Of a stretch of 64,000 nt of DNA, positions 1 through 8,196 are shown piece after piece. Position 1 is the first letter of the stretch. Each line of letters starts with the position of its first letter. The stretch spans positions 1-64,000 of the forward strand of contig JAESQY010000104.1 in the NCBI GenBank assembly GCA_016764915.1. Direction: 5' to 3'. The notes under the pieces are model-generated. The model was not told the DNA's origin. It was given only the letters and a program-made list of their open reading frames with translations, and ran no database searches. Position numbers and translations under genes: made by a program. The stretch is from Aliivibrio sp. GTDB lineage: Bacteria; Pseudomonadota; Gammaproteobacteria; Enterobacterales; Vibrionaceae.

Positions 1-464
1 GTTTTGGTCCTGGTGGCTGTACGGTTATTGTGGATTGCTTAACAGATAACGGCAACCGTACTTTTCAAGATGTGCGTCAATGCTTTGTTAAAAATTACGC
101 AAAAATTGGTGGCCCGGGTGCGGTTGCTCATATGTTTGATCACCAAGCCGTATTCCAATTTAAAGGTGATGATGAAGAAGCGATCCTAGAGCTGCTTATG
201 ATGGCTGACGTTGATGTTAGTGATATTGAGCTTGAAGATGGTGACATCACTGTGTTTGCCCCTCACACCGAATTTTTCAAGGTGAAAAGTACGTTATCAG
301 CAGAGTTTGAAGGCATTGAATTTGATGTTGAAGAGATCACTTTTGTACCGCAAAACATGACAGAAGTGACCGGTGATGACGCTGCTCAGTTTGAGAAATT
401 CATCGACATGCTTGAAGATTGTGATGATGTACAGCAGGTATATCATAACGCTGAGATTGCTTAA
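1..464 (+). CDS. YebC/PmpR-family protein (YeeN-like), 3' part only
   Basis: The reading frame is open from base 3 and runs into the left window edge, so the gene begins outside; a GTG at 30 is internal. The visible part reads [20 protein letters not shown], the conserved core of the YebC family, followed by the GGPGAV and YMF/HMFD-type segment and the C-terminal VDVSDIE and DDVQQVYHN motifs. It resembles E. coli YeeN more than YebC. YebC-family proteins were annotated as transcription factors; later work on the family links them to relief of ribosome stalling. About 150 of the usual 240 residues are present. A terminator hairpin follows at once. The family call is firm; the role is family knowledge only. 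Confidence 0.9.
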   Translation, partial: FGPGGCTVIVDCLTDNGNRTFQDVRQCFVKNYAKIGGPGAVAHMFDHQAVFQFKGDDEEAILELLMMADVDVSDIELEDGDITVFAPHTEFFKVKSTLSAEFEGIEFDVEEITFVPQNMTEVTGDDAAQFEKFIDMLEDCDDVQQVYHNAEIA

Positions 465-490
465 CTAATCTGTTTACCAGCAAGATAACG

Positions 491-546
491 AAAAGCCGAG
501 ACACTTCACTTCGCAATTGAGAATGAATGACTCGGCTTTTTTGTCG
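491..546. terminator. Bidirectional rho-independent terminator
   Basis: AAAAGCCGAG (491-500) pairs with CTCGGCTTTT (531-540), followed by further T residues. The A-tract on the left and T-tract on the right let it serve both the yebC-like gene and the convergent YfcC-type gene. Confidence 0.85.
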
Positions 547-566
547 TTAAAGAGTCACAATGTTAA

Positions 567-1970
567 TTACATCACGACAGCAATACTAAGAAGCGCCATT
601 ATCATTACCGTTAGAATGCCAATCAACGGGCAAATAAAGCGTAACCATGATGAGTAAGCAACACGTCCAATTGCCAGTCCACCCATCACCACGCCAGATG
701 TTGGTGTCACTAAATTAGGCAAGCCAGATGCCGACTGGAAAGCAGTAACTACTAATTCGCGGCTAACATTGGCGAAATCAGCAAGTGGAGCTAACACGGG
801 CATTGATAATACCGCTAGCCCTGAAGAGGATGGAATAATCAGGCAGAGTATGGCTTCAATCCAGTAGATGGCGTTAATGAATAAAATATTGGGCAAGTCG
901 GCTAATAACCCTTCAGCATAATTTAAAACGGTGTGGGTAATATTTCCGTTATCCATCACCACCACTAAGCCACGAGCAATAGCAATGATCAGTGCCACAC
1001 CAAGTAGGTCTCTTGCACCATTTACAAAGCTCTCAGTTAGTTCGACTTCAGATAAACGTCCAACTAACCCGACCACAATACTGGCACCTAAAAAGAGGGC
1101 AGACAACTCGGCCATCCACCAGTCACCAGCAGAAACCCCCCAGATCATCAGTGCGAATGAAGCGGCAAAAATGGCTAAAATGGTTTTTCTCATGCCATTA
1201 AGCTGCGGTGTTGCGGTTTGAGCGCCATGTAAGAAATGTTGTTCATTAGACTGTTTTTGGCTGGCGACAATGGACGTTGAAGGGTCGTTTTTCACTTTTT
1301 CAGCGTAACGCATCACGTAGATAACACAGGCTAGCCAGCCAACAACAAGAATGATTAGGCGCAATCCAATGCCATCCATAAAGTTGATCTCAGCCGCATT
1401 AGAAGCGATGACGGTTGCAAAAGGGTTAATGGTAGAACCAAGACAACCGATACCAGCACCGATCATGATAATGGCCACACCAACAATACTGTCATAGCCT
1501 GCAGCGATCATTACAGGGATCAATATGGCGTAAAAGGGGATGGTCTCTTCAGCCATGCCGTAAACGGTACCACCGAGTGCAAACAGCCCCATCAAGATCG
1601 GGATCATCCATTTTTCTCTTCCTTGCTGCCTCTGCATGATCCCGGCAATACCAGCATCAATCGCACCAGTGCGGGTAACGACTGAAAGAAATCCCCCAAT
1701 GATCAATACAAACAGCGCAACATCCACTGCACGGGCTGTGTAATTTGAAGGGTCATAGAAGCCTTGTATTGGTGCCATTAAGATATCAACAATACCTTGT
1801 GGGTTAGCTTCTACGCTGTGGTATGAACCCACCTGAGGAACCATTCGGCCGATGGTTTCATTTTTTACCATCTCATATTTACCTGCAGGAACGACCCAAG
1901 TTAATCCTGCCATCAACACGGTAAGCAGCATTAGGATGGTATAAGCCGATGGAAATTTAATCTTTTTCAT
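567..1970 (-). CDS. YfcC-family membrane carrier (DcuC/ArcD-like superfamily)
   Basis: This is a 467-residue polytopic inner-membrane protein with about a dozen hydrophobic segments. Family hallmarks are LTWVVPAGKYE after the first helix, the GGTVYGMAEETIPFY loop, the GCLGSTINPFATVIAS loop, and a C-terminal PSSSGLAVLSMPVLAPLAD and LVTPTSGVVMGGL. YfcC proteins are predicted carriers for amino acids or C4-dicarboxylates; the substrate is not proven. I place the start at 1970, where AGGA lies 8 nt upstream of MKKIKFPS; the longer frame to 2039 would overlap the upstream gene. It follows the opine-dehydrogenase-family gene by 25 nt, so the two probably form an operon, and import or export of the dehydrogenase substrate or product is the natural inference. 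Confidence 0.85.
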   Translation of the reverse strand: MKKIKFPSAYTILMLLTVLMAGLTWVVPAGKYEMVKNETIGRMVPQVGSYHSVEANPQGIVDILMAPIQGFYDPSNYTARAVDVALFVLIIGGFLSVVTRTGAIDAGIAGIMQRQQGREKWMIPILMGLFALGGTVYGMAEETIPFYAILIPVMIAAGYDSIVGVAIIMIGAGIGCLGSTINPFATVIASNAAEINFMDGIGLRLIILVVGWLACVIYVMRYAEKVKNDPSTSIVASQKQSNEQHFLHGAQTATPQLNGMRKTILAIFAASFALMIWGVSAGDWWMAELSALFLGASIVVGLVGRLSEVELTESFVNGARDLLGVALIIAIARGLVVVMDNGNITHTVLNYAEGLLADLPNILFINAIYWIEAILCLIIPSSSGLAVLSMPVLAPLADFANVSRELVVTAFQSASGLPNLVTPTSGVVMGGLAIGRVAYSSWLRFICPLIGILTVMIMALLSIAVVM

Positions 1971-1995
1971 TGAATGTGTCCTTTTCATAAAATGT

Positions 1996-3105
1996 CTAAG
2001 CGACAAAGTCCATAATTTGTTGAGCAGACATTCCAGCAAGCCCCATTTTTCTTAGGGTCCGACCATGTTGGAAATAATCTGTATCGTTGTATGCGTTGTC
2101 TATGTGTAGGCATGAAGTGACCAGAGGGGTATCAACACCAACCAGCTTGCCAAACTCGTAACAGGGAACCAGCAGGTAAGCGGCATCTTCAGTAATGTAT
2201 CGATTGCTTGCTGAATTAGGCGCGCTATTGAGTTTCCCATGGGTTTCAGAAGTGCGGTTTACGTCATAAACAGTCAGGCAGTCCATGTTATATAGAGCAT
2301 TCATAGCATCGAGCTCTGGAATTAGGTGAAGTCCAAGTTTTTCGCCTACACGTTGACGCTCCTTTTCCATCGTTGCAACGGCTTTGGCGGTTGATACTGA
2401 ACAGCAATCTTTGTAGTAATTGAATTTACCATCAAAGTTTTCCAGTAAACCCATATTGAGTGTTGTCAGCAGTGGGTGACCACCAAAGTTGATATTTCCA
2501 AGACCTGCACTGATGACGTTAGCCAGAGAGGTCAATGTCAGAGGCATCACACTTTGAAGACGAGATATTGCCTGCTGTGTACGGGATGCTGGTAGTGCAG
2601 CGACAGGAAGAAACTCTTTCATGCCCAAAATAGCCAGCTCTGCAGGGCCCACAATGCGAGTTGCCCATGGAATGGAAATCGCATCGACAAAAGTAATGTC
2701 GAGGTGGCCATAACCTTCACTGTTCATGATGCTGTGTAAAACTAACGATCCGTAGTTTCCAGGCATTAGCATGATGACCTGACCCTCTTTTAAGTGCGGT
2801 AACATTTGACGAAAAAGCAGTTCTTGAGCGAACGAAGGAATAGGCAGGATCAGCAGATCACTGTAGTCGACCGCTTCTTTGATCTCTCTGGTTATCTGAT
2901 TGATTTTTTGGAACCCAGAAAAAGTGAGCGGTTGTTGATTGAACTCGGATAAAGCGGTGATCCCGCCTTTCTCTTCAATATCAGCAAGGGGTTGATCAAA
3001 ACCGGGTGCGCCGTAGAGTGAAACATCCGCTCCAATTAAGGAGAAATGGTAAGCAGCTGTTAGCCCTGCATTCCCTGAACCGATGATGGATACTTTGGTT
3101 TTCAT
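1996..3105 (-). CDS. NAD(P)-dependent octopine/nopaline dehydrogenase-family protein
   Basis: 369 residues. The N-terminus carries a Rossmann fold (VSIIGSGNAGLTAAYHF, GxGxxG-type) as in the octopine/nopaline dehydrogenase family, and the C-terminal half has the helical substrate domain with FGGHPLLTTLNMG and the YYKDCCSVSTAKAVATMEKER segment. Family enzymes reductively join an amino acid to a 2-oxo acid to make an opine, or run the reverse oxidation. An AAGGA ribosome site precedes the ATG. A YfcC-type carrier follows and a LysR regulator lies upstream on the same strand. Whether it makes or degrades an opine cannot be told from sequence; pairing with a carrier and LysR recalls opine-catabolic loci. 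Confidence 0.85.
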   Translation of the reverse strand: MKTKVSIIGSGNAGLTAAYHFSLIGADVSLYGAPGFDQPLADIEEKGGITALSEFNQQPLTFSGFQKINQITREIKEAVDYSDLLILPIPSFAQELLFRQMLPHLKEGQVIMLMPGNYGSLVLHSIMNSEGYGHLDITFVDAISIPWATRIVGPAELAILGMKEFLPVAALPASRTQQAISRLQSVMPLTLTSLANVISAGLGNINFGGHPLLTTLNMGLLENFDGKFNYYKDCCSVSTAKAVATMEKERQRVGEKLGLHLIPELDAMNALYNMDCLTVYDVNRTSETHGKLNSAPNSASNRYITEDAAYLLVPCYEFGKLVGVDTPLVTSCLHIDNAYNDTDYFQHGRTLRKMGLAGMSAQQIMDFVA

Positions 3106-3304
3106 ATGACTTCCTTACTAATGAGTACTTTATTGATATTTATAGTAAGAATTGAGGAGGAGATCAGGCCAATGCGAAAATAGAATAGCAGGATGTTTAA
3201 ATCGTATAGTGACAGAGGGAATTAGTTGTATTTCGTTGATAAATAGATATTTATGTAGAATGATTTTTATGGATTAAACGGGATGATATTGTGATATTCC
3301 CCCG

Positions 3305-4231
3305 TTATTGGTTTTCTAGGTCTCTAATTGAACCGATACTAAGAGTGATATTCATCTCATCAGCCATCAGTAAAAATTGTTCAATGAACTTTTCCGCGTG
3401 GCGATGAATCGGTTTTAGAGCGGGGTAGGTGATATCAAATTCAAAGGGAAGATTAAAAGCCAGCGGTCGCATCTCTACATTGGGATGCTCACTGGCAATC
3501 TGCGCAGTAAAGGGATCAGTAATTGCGATGCCAACCCCCTCACGAACTAGTGCAGCGGCTGTACTGGAAAGAGAGACTTCGATCATCTCTTTGGCCTGAA
3601 TACCATATCGGTTAAATAGTGCATCTAAATTTCGTTGGGTACTGTCTTTTTCGTGGCGGATCAGATTGTGATTAGCAAGATCGCTGATATCAATGGCCAC
3701 TTTTTCACTGAGGATTGAATCACTCGGAAAAATGCAGACACACTCTGAGATCACTCGCTGTGCTTTTACACCAGCTACCTGTTCATCAATAAACGAGAAG
3801 CCAATATCAATGGTTTGGCTCTGCACACGGCGCAGTACTTCTTCAGAGCGATAGGTTTTAAATTCCACTTTGATTTCGTTACTCTGCTTAAGAAAATAGG
3901 CCAAAATTCGAGGCAAAAAAGCATTGGACAGTAAGGGCATAACAGCAATATTCAAACTGCCAAAATGCTGCGTGCGAATTGAATCAGCAGCGCTGTCCAA
4001 CCCAGACATAGCCTCAAATACCTTTGCTACCTCAAGATAGAAAGCTTTTCCTTCATCATTTAACTCTAATCGATTGGTTTTTCGAATAAAAAGTGAGAAC
4101 GCTAATTGATCTTCTAAAGAAGCAAGTAGCCTGCTCACAGCAGGCTGGCTTAAATTCAGTCTTTGCGCTGCTGCGGTGACGGTTTTGCACTCTACAATGG
4201 CGCGAAATGCATTAAGTTGGGATAATTTCAT
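3305..4231 (-). CDS. LysR-family transcriptional regulator
   Basis: 308 residues with an N-terminal winged helix-turn-helix (MKLSQLNAFRAIVECKTVTAAAQRLNLSQPAVSRLLASLE) and a periplasmic-binding-like effector domain. The N-terminus resembles the OccR/NocR/LysR branch, whose members respond to opines or basic amino acids. It lies 199 nt upstream of the opine-dehydrogenase-family gene in the same orientation, so local control of the dehydrogenase-carrier pair is the likely job. Effector and binding site are unknown. Confidence 0.85.
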   Translation of the reverse strand: MKLSQLNAFRAIVECKTVTAAAQRLNLSQPAVSRLLASLEDQLAFSLFIRKTNRLELNDEGKAFYLEVAKVFEAMSGLDSAADSIRTQHFGSLNIAVMPLLSNAFLPRILAYFLKQSNEIKVEFKTYRSEEVLRRVQSQTIDIGFSFIDEQVAGVKAQRVISECVCIFPSDSILSEKVAIDISDLANHNLIRHEKDSTQRNLDALFNRYGIQAKEMIEVSLSSTAAALVREGVGIAITDPFTAQIASEHPNVEMRPLAFNLPFEFDITYPALKPIHRHAEKFIEQFLLMADEMNITLSIGSIRDLENQ

Positions 4232-4416
4232 TGTAGGTAACCTGCCTAATCGAGAAGTCGATATGTTACCAGTGTACGATTTTGGATAAACACTATTTTT
4301 GATAATTTGTTCTATCGCTCATCTTTTACTATTTAACGTTGACTCATTATTGAGGGCCATGGAATACTCAAACAATAGTTAGTTTAGTGAACATATGTTT
4401 GCCAGAGGTAATTCTT

Positions 4417-5508
4417 ATGACAGAGCGTGAACTTGAAATACTGAGTATCTTAAAACAAAATCCATTGATCTCTCAGCAAGATATCGCTGAAAAATTGGAT
4501 ATAAGCCGTTCGGCAGTCGCTGGCCATATCATGAACTTAACCCATAAAGGTGTGATAAAAGGCAAGGGGTACATCTTCTCCGATAACAAATATGCGGTGG
4601 TGATTGGTGGTTCAAACATGGATATTCTTGGCAGGCCTGCTGGGGATTTCCGTCTGTGTGATTCTAATGTGGGCCATGTTACCTGCTCTCCAGGAGGGGT
4701 AGGCCGTAACATTGCTGAAAATTTAGCCAGACTTGGCACCGATACCCGTCTTATTAGTGCGGTTGCTAAAGATGCTTACGGTGGCTTGATCATCGACCAG
4801 TGTCAGAAAGCGGGCGTGGATATGCGCAGCTGCCTTAAATTTGATGATGGAGCGACGTCTACTTATCTCTCTGTATTAAATGCCGATAGTAATATGCATG
4901 TCGCTATTAATGATATGGCCATTTTAGAGAAATTAAACAGTGCGACGTTGCAAAAAGAGGAGGAGATGCTTAGACGTGCATCACTTATCGTCATCGATAC
5001 TAACTTAAGTGAAAACGCCCTAGAGTATTTGTTCAGCAACTTTTCAGGCATCCCCATTTTTGTTGACACTGTGTCATGTGCAAAAGCACTAAAAATAAAG
5101 CCGTACTTAAGTTCTATTCATACTTTAAAGCCAAACTTACATGAAGCATTGATGCTTGCCGGAATGGAAATAGAAGGCAGTGAACAGCTGCCAATACTTG
5201 CCAATTGGTTTCATCAGCAAGGCGTTAAACGACTGTTCATCAGTTTGGGTGAAGAGGGCGCTTTCTACAGTGATGGAAAAGAGCAAAAGTTGATGCCAGC
5301 AAAACCGACCCTTGTCACCAATGTTAATGGTGCAGGAGATGCATTTGTTGCAGCCCTTGCTCATAGCTGGATTCGAGATTGGTCGATTGAACCAACCACA
5401 GAATTTGCAATGGCAGCGGCTTCTATTGCGCTGTCTCATTTAGATACTATAAATCCAAATATGTCAGAAATATCTGTCAACAGAACTATTAAGGGAGTCG
5501 CATGTTAA
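4417..5508 (+). CDS. psuK: Pseudouridine kinase with N-terminal helix-turn-helix
   Basis: 363 residues. Residues 1-50 form a winged HTH (ELEILSILKQNPLISQQDIAEKLDISRSAVAGHI); the rest is a PfkB/ribokinase sugar kinase with GGSNMDILG, SPGGVGRNIAENLARLG and the catalytic NVNGAGDAFVAAL. It should phosphorylate pseudouridine to pseudouridine 5'-phosphate in the cytoplasm. The assignment to pseudouridine rests on the overlapping psuG partner, which splits that product. AGAGG lies 8 nt before the ATG at 4417, so I prefer it to an upstream in-frame start. The HTH fusion resembles E. coli YeiI rather than PsuK (YeiC), and suggests a kinase that can bind DNA, perhaps its own promoter. Confidence 0.87.
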   Translation: MTERELEILSILKQNPLISQQDIAEKLDISRSAVAGHIMNLTHKGVIKGKGYIFSDNKYAVVIGGSNMDILGRPAGDFRLCDSNVGHVTCSPGGVGRNIAENLARLGTDTRLISAVAKDAYGGLIIDQCQKAGVDMRSCLKFDDGATSTYLSVLNADSNMHVAINDMAILEKLNSATLQKEEEMLRRASLIVIDTNLSENALEYLFSNFSGIPIFVDTVSCAKALKIKPYLSSIHTLKPNLHEALMLAGMEIEGSEQLPILANWFHQQGVKRLFISLGEEGAFYSDGKEQKLMPAKPTLVTNVNGAGDAFVAALAHSWIRDWSIEPTTEFAMAAASIALSHLDTINPNMSEISVNRTIKGVAC

Positions 5509-6416
5509 ATCCGCATTTAGATATCAATCCAGAAGTAAAACAAGCTCTTGCTGAGGGGAAACCTGTTGTTGCCCTTGAATCGACTATTATTTCACATGGT
5601 ATGCCTTATCCACAAAACGTTGAAACAGCACTGAAAGTTGAAGCGATTATCCGCGAAAATGGGGCGGTACCTGCAACTATTGCTATCTTATCTGGTCGCT
5701 TAAAAGTGGGAATGACCCACGATGAGATTGAATATCTTGGTAAAGCCGGTCAAGCGGTTATTAAAACCAGCCGACGTGATATTCCTTTCATGGTAAGTCA
5801 ACAAGCAGATGGTGCAACAACCGTTGCTTCTACGATGATTTTAGCAGCCATGGCAGGCATTAAAGTGTTTGCAACTGGCGGTATTGGCGGCGTGCACCGT
5901 GGTGCTCAGCAAACATTTGACATATCTGCCGATTTGCAAGAGTTGGCGAATACAGATGTTGCCGTCATCTGTGCCGGTGCTAAATCTATCTTAGATATTG
6001 GTTTGACCTTAGAGTATTTAGAAACTCAAGGTGTCCCTGTTATTGGTTACCAAACGAAGACTCTTCCTGCTTTTTATACGCGTGAAAGTGAATTTAATGT
6101 GGATTATAAGCTAGATAGTCCGCAACAGATTGCCGCGGCAATGAAAGCCAAGTGGGCAATGAAATTAACGGGTGGTATGATCATTGCCAATCCTATTCCA
6201 GAAGAGCATCAACTGGATAGAACAATGATCGATCAGGTTATTGCAGAAGCTGTCATTGAAATGGATGAGAAAGGGATCAGTGGTAAAGCCTCGACACCAT
6301 TCTTATTAGCGAAAGTGGCAGAGAAAACCTCTGGCAGCAGTTTGGCGGCCAATATTCAATTAGTGTTTAATAATGCTAAGTTAGCAGCAGAAATTGCAGT
6401 GGAGTATGCACAATAA
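5502..6416 (+). CDS. psuG: Pseudouridine-5'-phosphate glycosidase
   Basis: 304 residues, close to E. coli PsuG (312). Conserved blocks seen: VALESTIISHGMPYPQNVE, TSRRDIP, GGIGGVHRG, CAGAKSILDIG and GGMIIANPIPEE. The enzyme cleaves pseudouridine 5'-phosphate to uracil and ribose 5-phosphate, using a Schiff-base lysine and a metal ion. The start codon overlaps the end of psuK by 7 nt (ATGTTAA arrangement), with AGGGAG upstream, so the two are translationally coupled. A strong hairpin and the adenine riboswitch of add follow directly. Confidence 0.95.
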   Translation: MLNPHLDINPEVKQALAEGKPVVALESTIISHGMPYPQNVETALKVEAIIRENGAVPATIAILSGRLKVGMTHDEIEYLGKAGQAVIKTSRRDIPFMVSQQADGATTVASTMILAAMAGIKVFATGGIGGVHRGAQQTFDISADLQELANTDVAVICAGAKSILDIGLTLEYLETQGVPVIGYQTKTLPAFYTRESEFNVDYKLDSPQQIAAAMKAKWAMKLTGGMIIANPIPEEHQLDRTMIDQVIAEAVIEMDEKGISGKASTPFLLAKVAEKTSGSSLAANIQLVFNNAKLAAEIAVEYAQ

Positions 6417-6430
6417 TCCTCTATACTAAT

Positions 6431-6461
6431 GGTGAGCAGATTGATTAAACGTCTGCTCACC
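6431..6461 (+). terminator. psuG 3' hairpin touching the riboswitch
   Basis: GGTGAGCAGA (6431-6440) and TCTGCTCACC (6452-6461) form a perfect 10-bp stem with an 11-nt loop. No T-tract follows, so termination is uncertain; it may instead block 3' exonucleases. The last two bases of its 3' arm fall in the first paired stem of the adenine aptamer. Confidence 0.6.
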
Positions 6462-6529
6462 CTCGTATAATCCCAATAATATGGTTTGGGAGTCTCTACC
6501 AGAATCCACAAAGTTCTGATTACGAAGGG
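6460..6529 (+). promoter_or_regulatory. Adenine-sensing purine riboswitch aptamer
   Basis: All purine-riboswitch parts are present: P1 (6460-6467 with 6521-6528, one mismatch), the TATAAT joint, P2 CCCAA/TTGGG (6472-6476, 6486-6490) around the L2 motif AATATGG, the J2/3 core AGTCTCTACC (6491-6500), and P3 CAGAA/TTCTG (6500-6504, 6514-6518). The base equivalent to position 74 is U (6520, in CTGATTACG), which in this family selects adenine; guanine switches have C. The sequence closely follows the V. vulnificus add aptamer, and the next gene is add. Confidence 0.95.
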
Positions 6530-6670
6530 CGAAGTTTCACCTGCTAAACAACGGTTACCCATGAGGTGTCGCCTGTTGTTGGGTGTTTAAGCTTTTCTCT
6601 TTGTATGCTCTGAATGCGGTTCACTAAGTTGAAAAGCTTTTAATTTTTGATATTAAATTAAGAGTGTCCT
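6527..6670 (+). promoter_or_regulatory. add leader: putative expression platform
   Basis: 141 nt separate the aptamer from the add start. GGCGA (6528-6532) plus CACCT (6538-6542) can pair with AGGTG (6564-6568) plus TCGCC (6569-6573), using the outer 3' strand of P1, so this helix and full P1 exclude each other. Further on, AAGCTTTTC (6589-6597) pairs with GAAAAGCTT (6631-6639) and is followed by TTTAATTTTT, a terminator-like element with a 33-nt loop. The add ribosome site (AGAG, 6661-6664) lies beyond both. The pairing is seen in sequence; the switching role is inference. Confidence 0.5.
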
Positions 6671-7678
6671 ATGAATAGTTTTATCCAACAATTACCCAAA
6701 GTTGAGTTACACCTTCACATTGAAGGAACACTTGAGCCTGAACTCATGTTCCAGTTGGCACAGAGAAATCAGGTCGATATCCCCTATCGTAGCGTTGAAG
6801 ATGTACGCAACGCTTACCAATTTCATAACCTACAATCCTTTTTAGATGTTTACTATCAAGGTGCTAATGTATTGCTTCATGAGCAGGACTTCTTTGACCT
6901 TACTTGGGCCTATCTGCTGCGTTGTCAAAAAGATAATGTCATGCACACCGAGATATTTTTTGACCCTCAAACCCATACCGAAAGAGGCATCGATTTTGAC
7001 TCGGTCATTAATGGCATTCATAGAGCGCTTGAGGTGGGCAAAGAGCAATTAGGTATATCCAGCCATATCATCATGTGCTTTTTACGCCACTTAGACCAAG
7101 AGTCCGCATTAGAGGTGCTTGAGAAGGCATTAGTACATAAAGATAAAATCATTGCTGTGGGTTTAGACTCCTCTGAGATGGGCAATCCACCGAAAAAGTT
7201 CCAGCAGGTGTTCGAGCAAGCTCTTAATCATGGATTTCTGACTGTTGCTCATGCTGGTGAAGAGGGCCCTGCTGGCAATATTGAGCAAGCTCTTGAACTG
7301 CTTAAAATCAGTCGAATTGATCACGGGGTACGTTGCACTGAAAACCCTGAATTAGTCGATCGGTTGATTAAGGATCAAACCCCACTGACAGTCTGTCCTT
7401 TATCTAACACTAAATTAAAGGTATTTGAACAGATGCATCAACACAATATTGTGGAACTACTAAGAAGAGGTGTCTGCGTTACTATTAACTCGGATGATCC
7501 TGCCTACTTTGGTGGATACATGAATGATAATTTTTTCGCGGTCTCTGAAGCTTTTGAGATGAGTAAGGGTGAGGTTGCCCAGTTCAGTTTAAATGCAGTG
7601 GCCGCCAGTTTTATTTCCGATGCTGAAAAGCGAATGTTAGAGCAACGTATTCATGCTTATTTACTGAGTCATAAATAA
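6671..7678 (+). CDS. add: Adenine deaminase (adenosine deaminase-like fold)
   Basis: 335 residues, the length of V. vulnificus Add. Metal and catalytic motifs of the deaminase superfamily are clear: PKVELHLHIEGTL (HxH), HAGEEGPAGNI, SRIDHGVRC, and TINSDDPAYFGG. The enzyme converts adenine (in this subfamily) to hypoxanthine plus ammonia in purine salvage; some relatives act on adenosine. The adenine riboswitch upstream supports adenine as substrate. The ribosome site AGAG sits 6 nt from the ATG. A terminator-like hairpin follows at 7816. Confidence 0.93.
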   Translation: MNSFIQQLPKVELHLHIEGTLEPELMFQLAQRNQVDIPYRSVEDVRNAYQFHNLQSFLDVYYQGANVLLHEQDFFDLTWAYLLRCQKDNVMHTEIFFDPQTHTERGIDFDSVINGIHRALEVGKEQLGISSHIIMCFLRHLDQESALEVLEKALVHKDKIIAVGLDSSEMGNPPKKFQQVFEQALNHGFLTVAHAGEEGPAGNIEQALELLKISRIDHGVRCTENPELVDRLIKDQTPLTVCPLSNTKLKVFEQMHQHNIVELLRRGVCVTINSDDPAYFGGYMNDNFFAVSEAFEMSKGEVAQFSLNAVAASFISDAEKRMLEQRIHAYLLSHK

Positions 7679-7815
7679 TAAATATATTCATCTTGTTTAA
7701 AGTGGTGCCAAATAATATATATAAAATAGAGAGGAGTATTATTAATTTATGTAGACATTTATTGCACCCTTTTGAGGCAATGAATGACTGAAATATAAAT
7801 AGCAACCTTTTATGG

Positions 7816-7844
7816 AATACCAGTTAGTTTATCTGACTGGTATT
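7816..7844 (+). terminator. Terminator-like hairpin after add
   Basis: AATACCAGTTAG (7816-7827) pairs with CTGACTGGTATT (7833-7844), 12 pairs including one G-U, with loop TTTAT. The following tract is T-rich but interrupted. Confidence 0.6.
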
Positions 7845-8196
7845 TATCGTTCTGTTGTGCATTATCAATACAAGAAATGTTACCTATTTCACATAACTTG
7901 TTTCCTCGCGTTTTTTATCTCTTTTTTATCCTGAATTTTCAGCCTTTTAATTTTATTTAACCATTTGTTTTTAATCGTTATTTTTGATTAAATTTATTTA
8001 CGCCATATAGAACGTAAAAGACCTAATTTATAGGGTTTTGCATCACGTTTCGATTCCTGTTTTTCATCAATAATAACCACATCAACAAGCAATTATTCCG
8101 TTGTTGTTAGTCATTATATAAATACTAACTGGAGTATAGCGTTAATAATTTTTCGCTCGTTGTACGTGGAATCTAAAAACATAAAAAGGTATGAAG
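7845..8196 (+). promoter_or_regulatory. AT-rich leader and promoter region of tctCBA
   Basis: This gene-free stretch has no open frame worth calling. It is very AT-rich with T-runs near 7900-7990 and a short inverted repeat TTAGT/ACTAA near 8108-8130. It must hold the tct promoter, but I see no convincing -35/-10 pair, CRP box or two-component box. AAGG at 8186-8189 is the tctC ribosome site. Confidence 0.35.

Noticed and set aside
931-1221. Plus-strand frames of 96 and 69 codons
   Set aside because: They are antisense to the YfcC-type gene and reflect its codon pattern.
1971-2039. N-terminal extension of the YfcC-type carrier
   Set aside because: It would overlap the upstream dehydrogenase gene, and the AGGA-supported ATG at 1970 gives the normal family N-terminus.
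6560-6589. Nine-codon frame ATG AGG TGT CGC in the add leader, as a possible leader peptide
   Set aside because: No ribosome site, and the bases are explained by the pairing AGGTG/CACCT; a leader peptide would be odd with a riboswitch.
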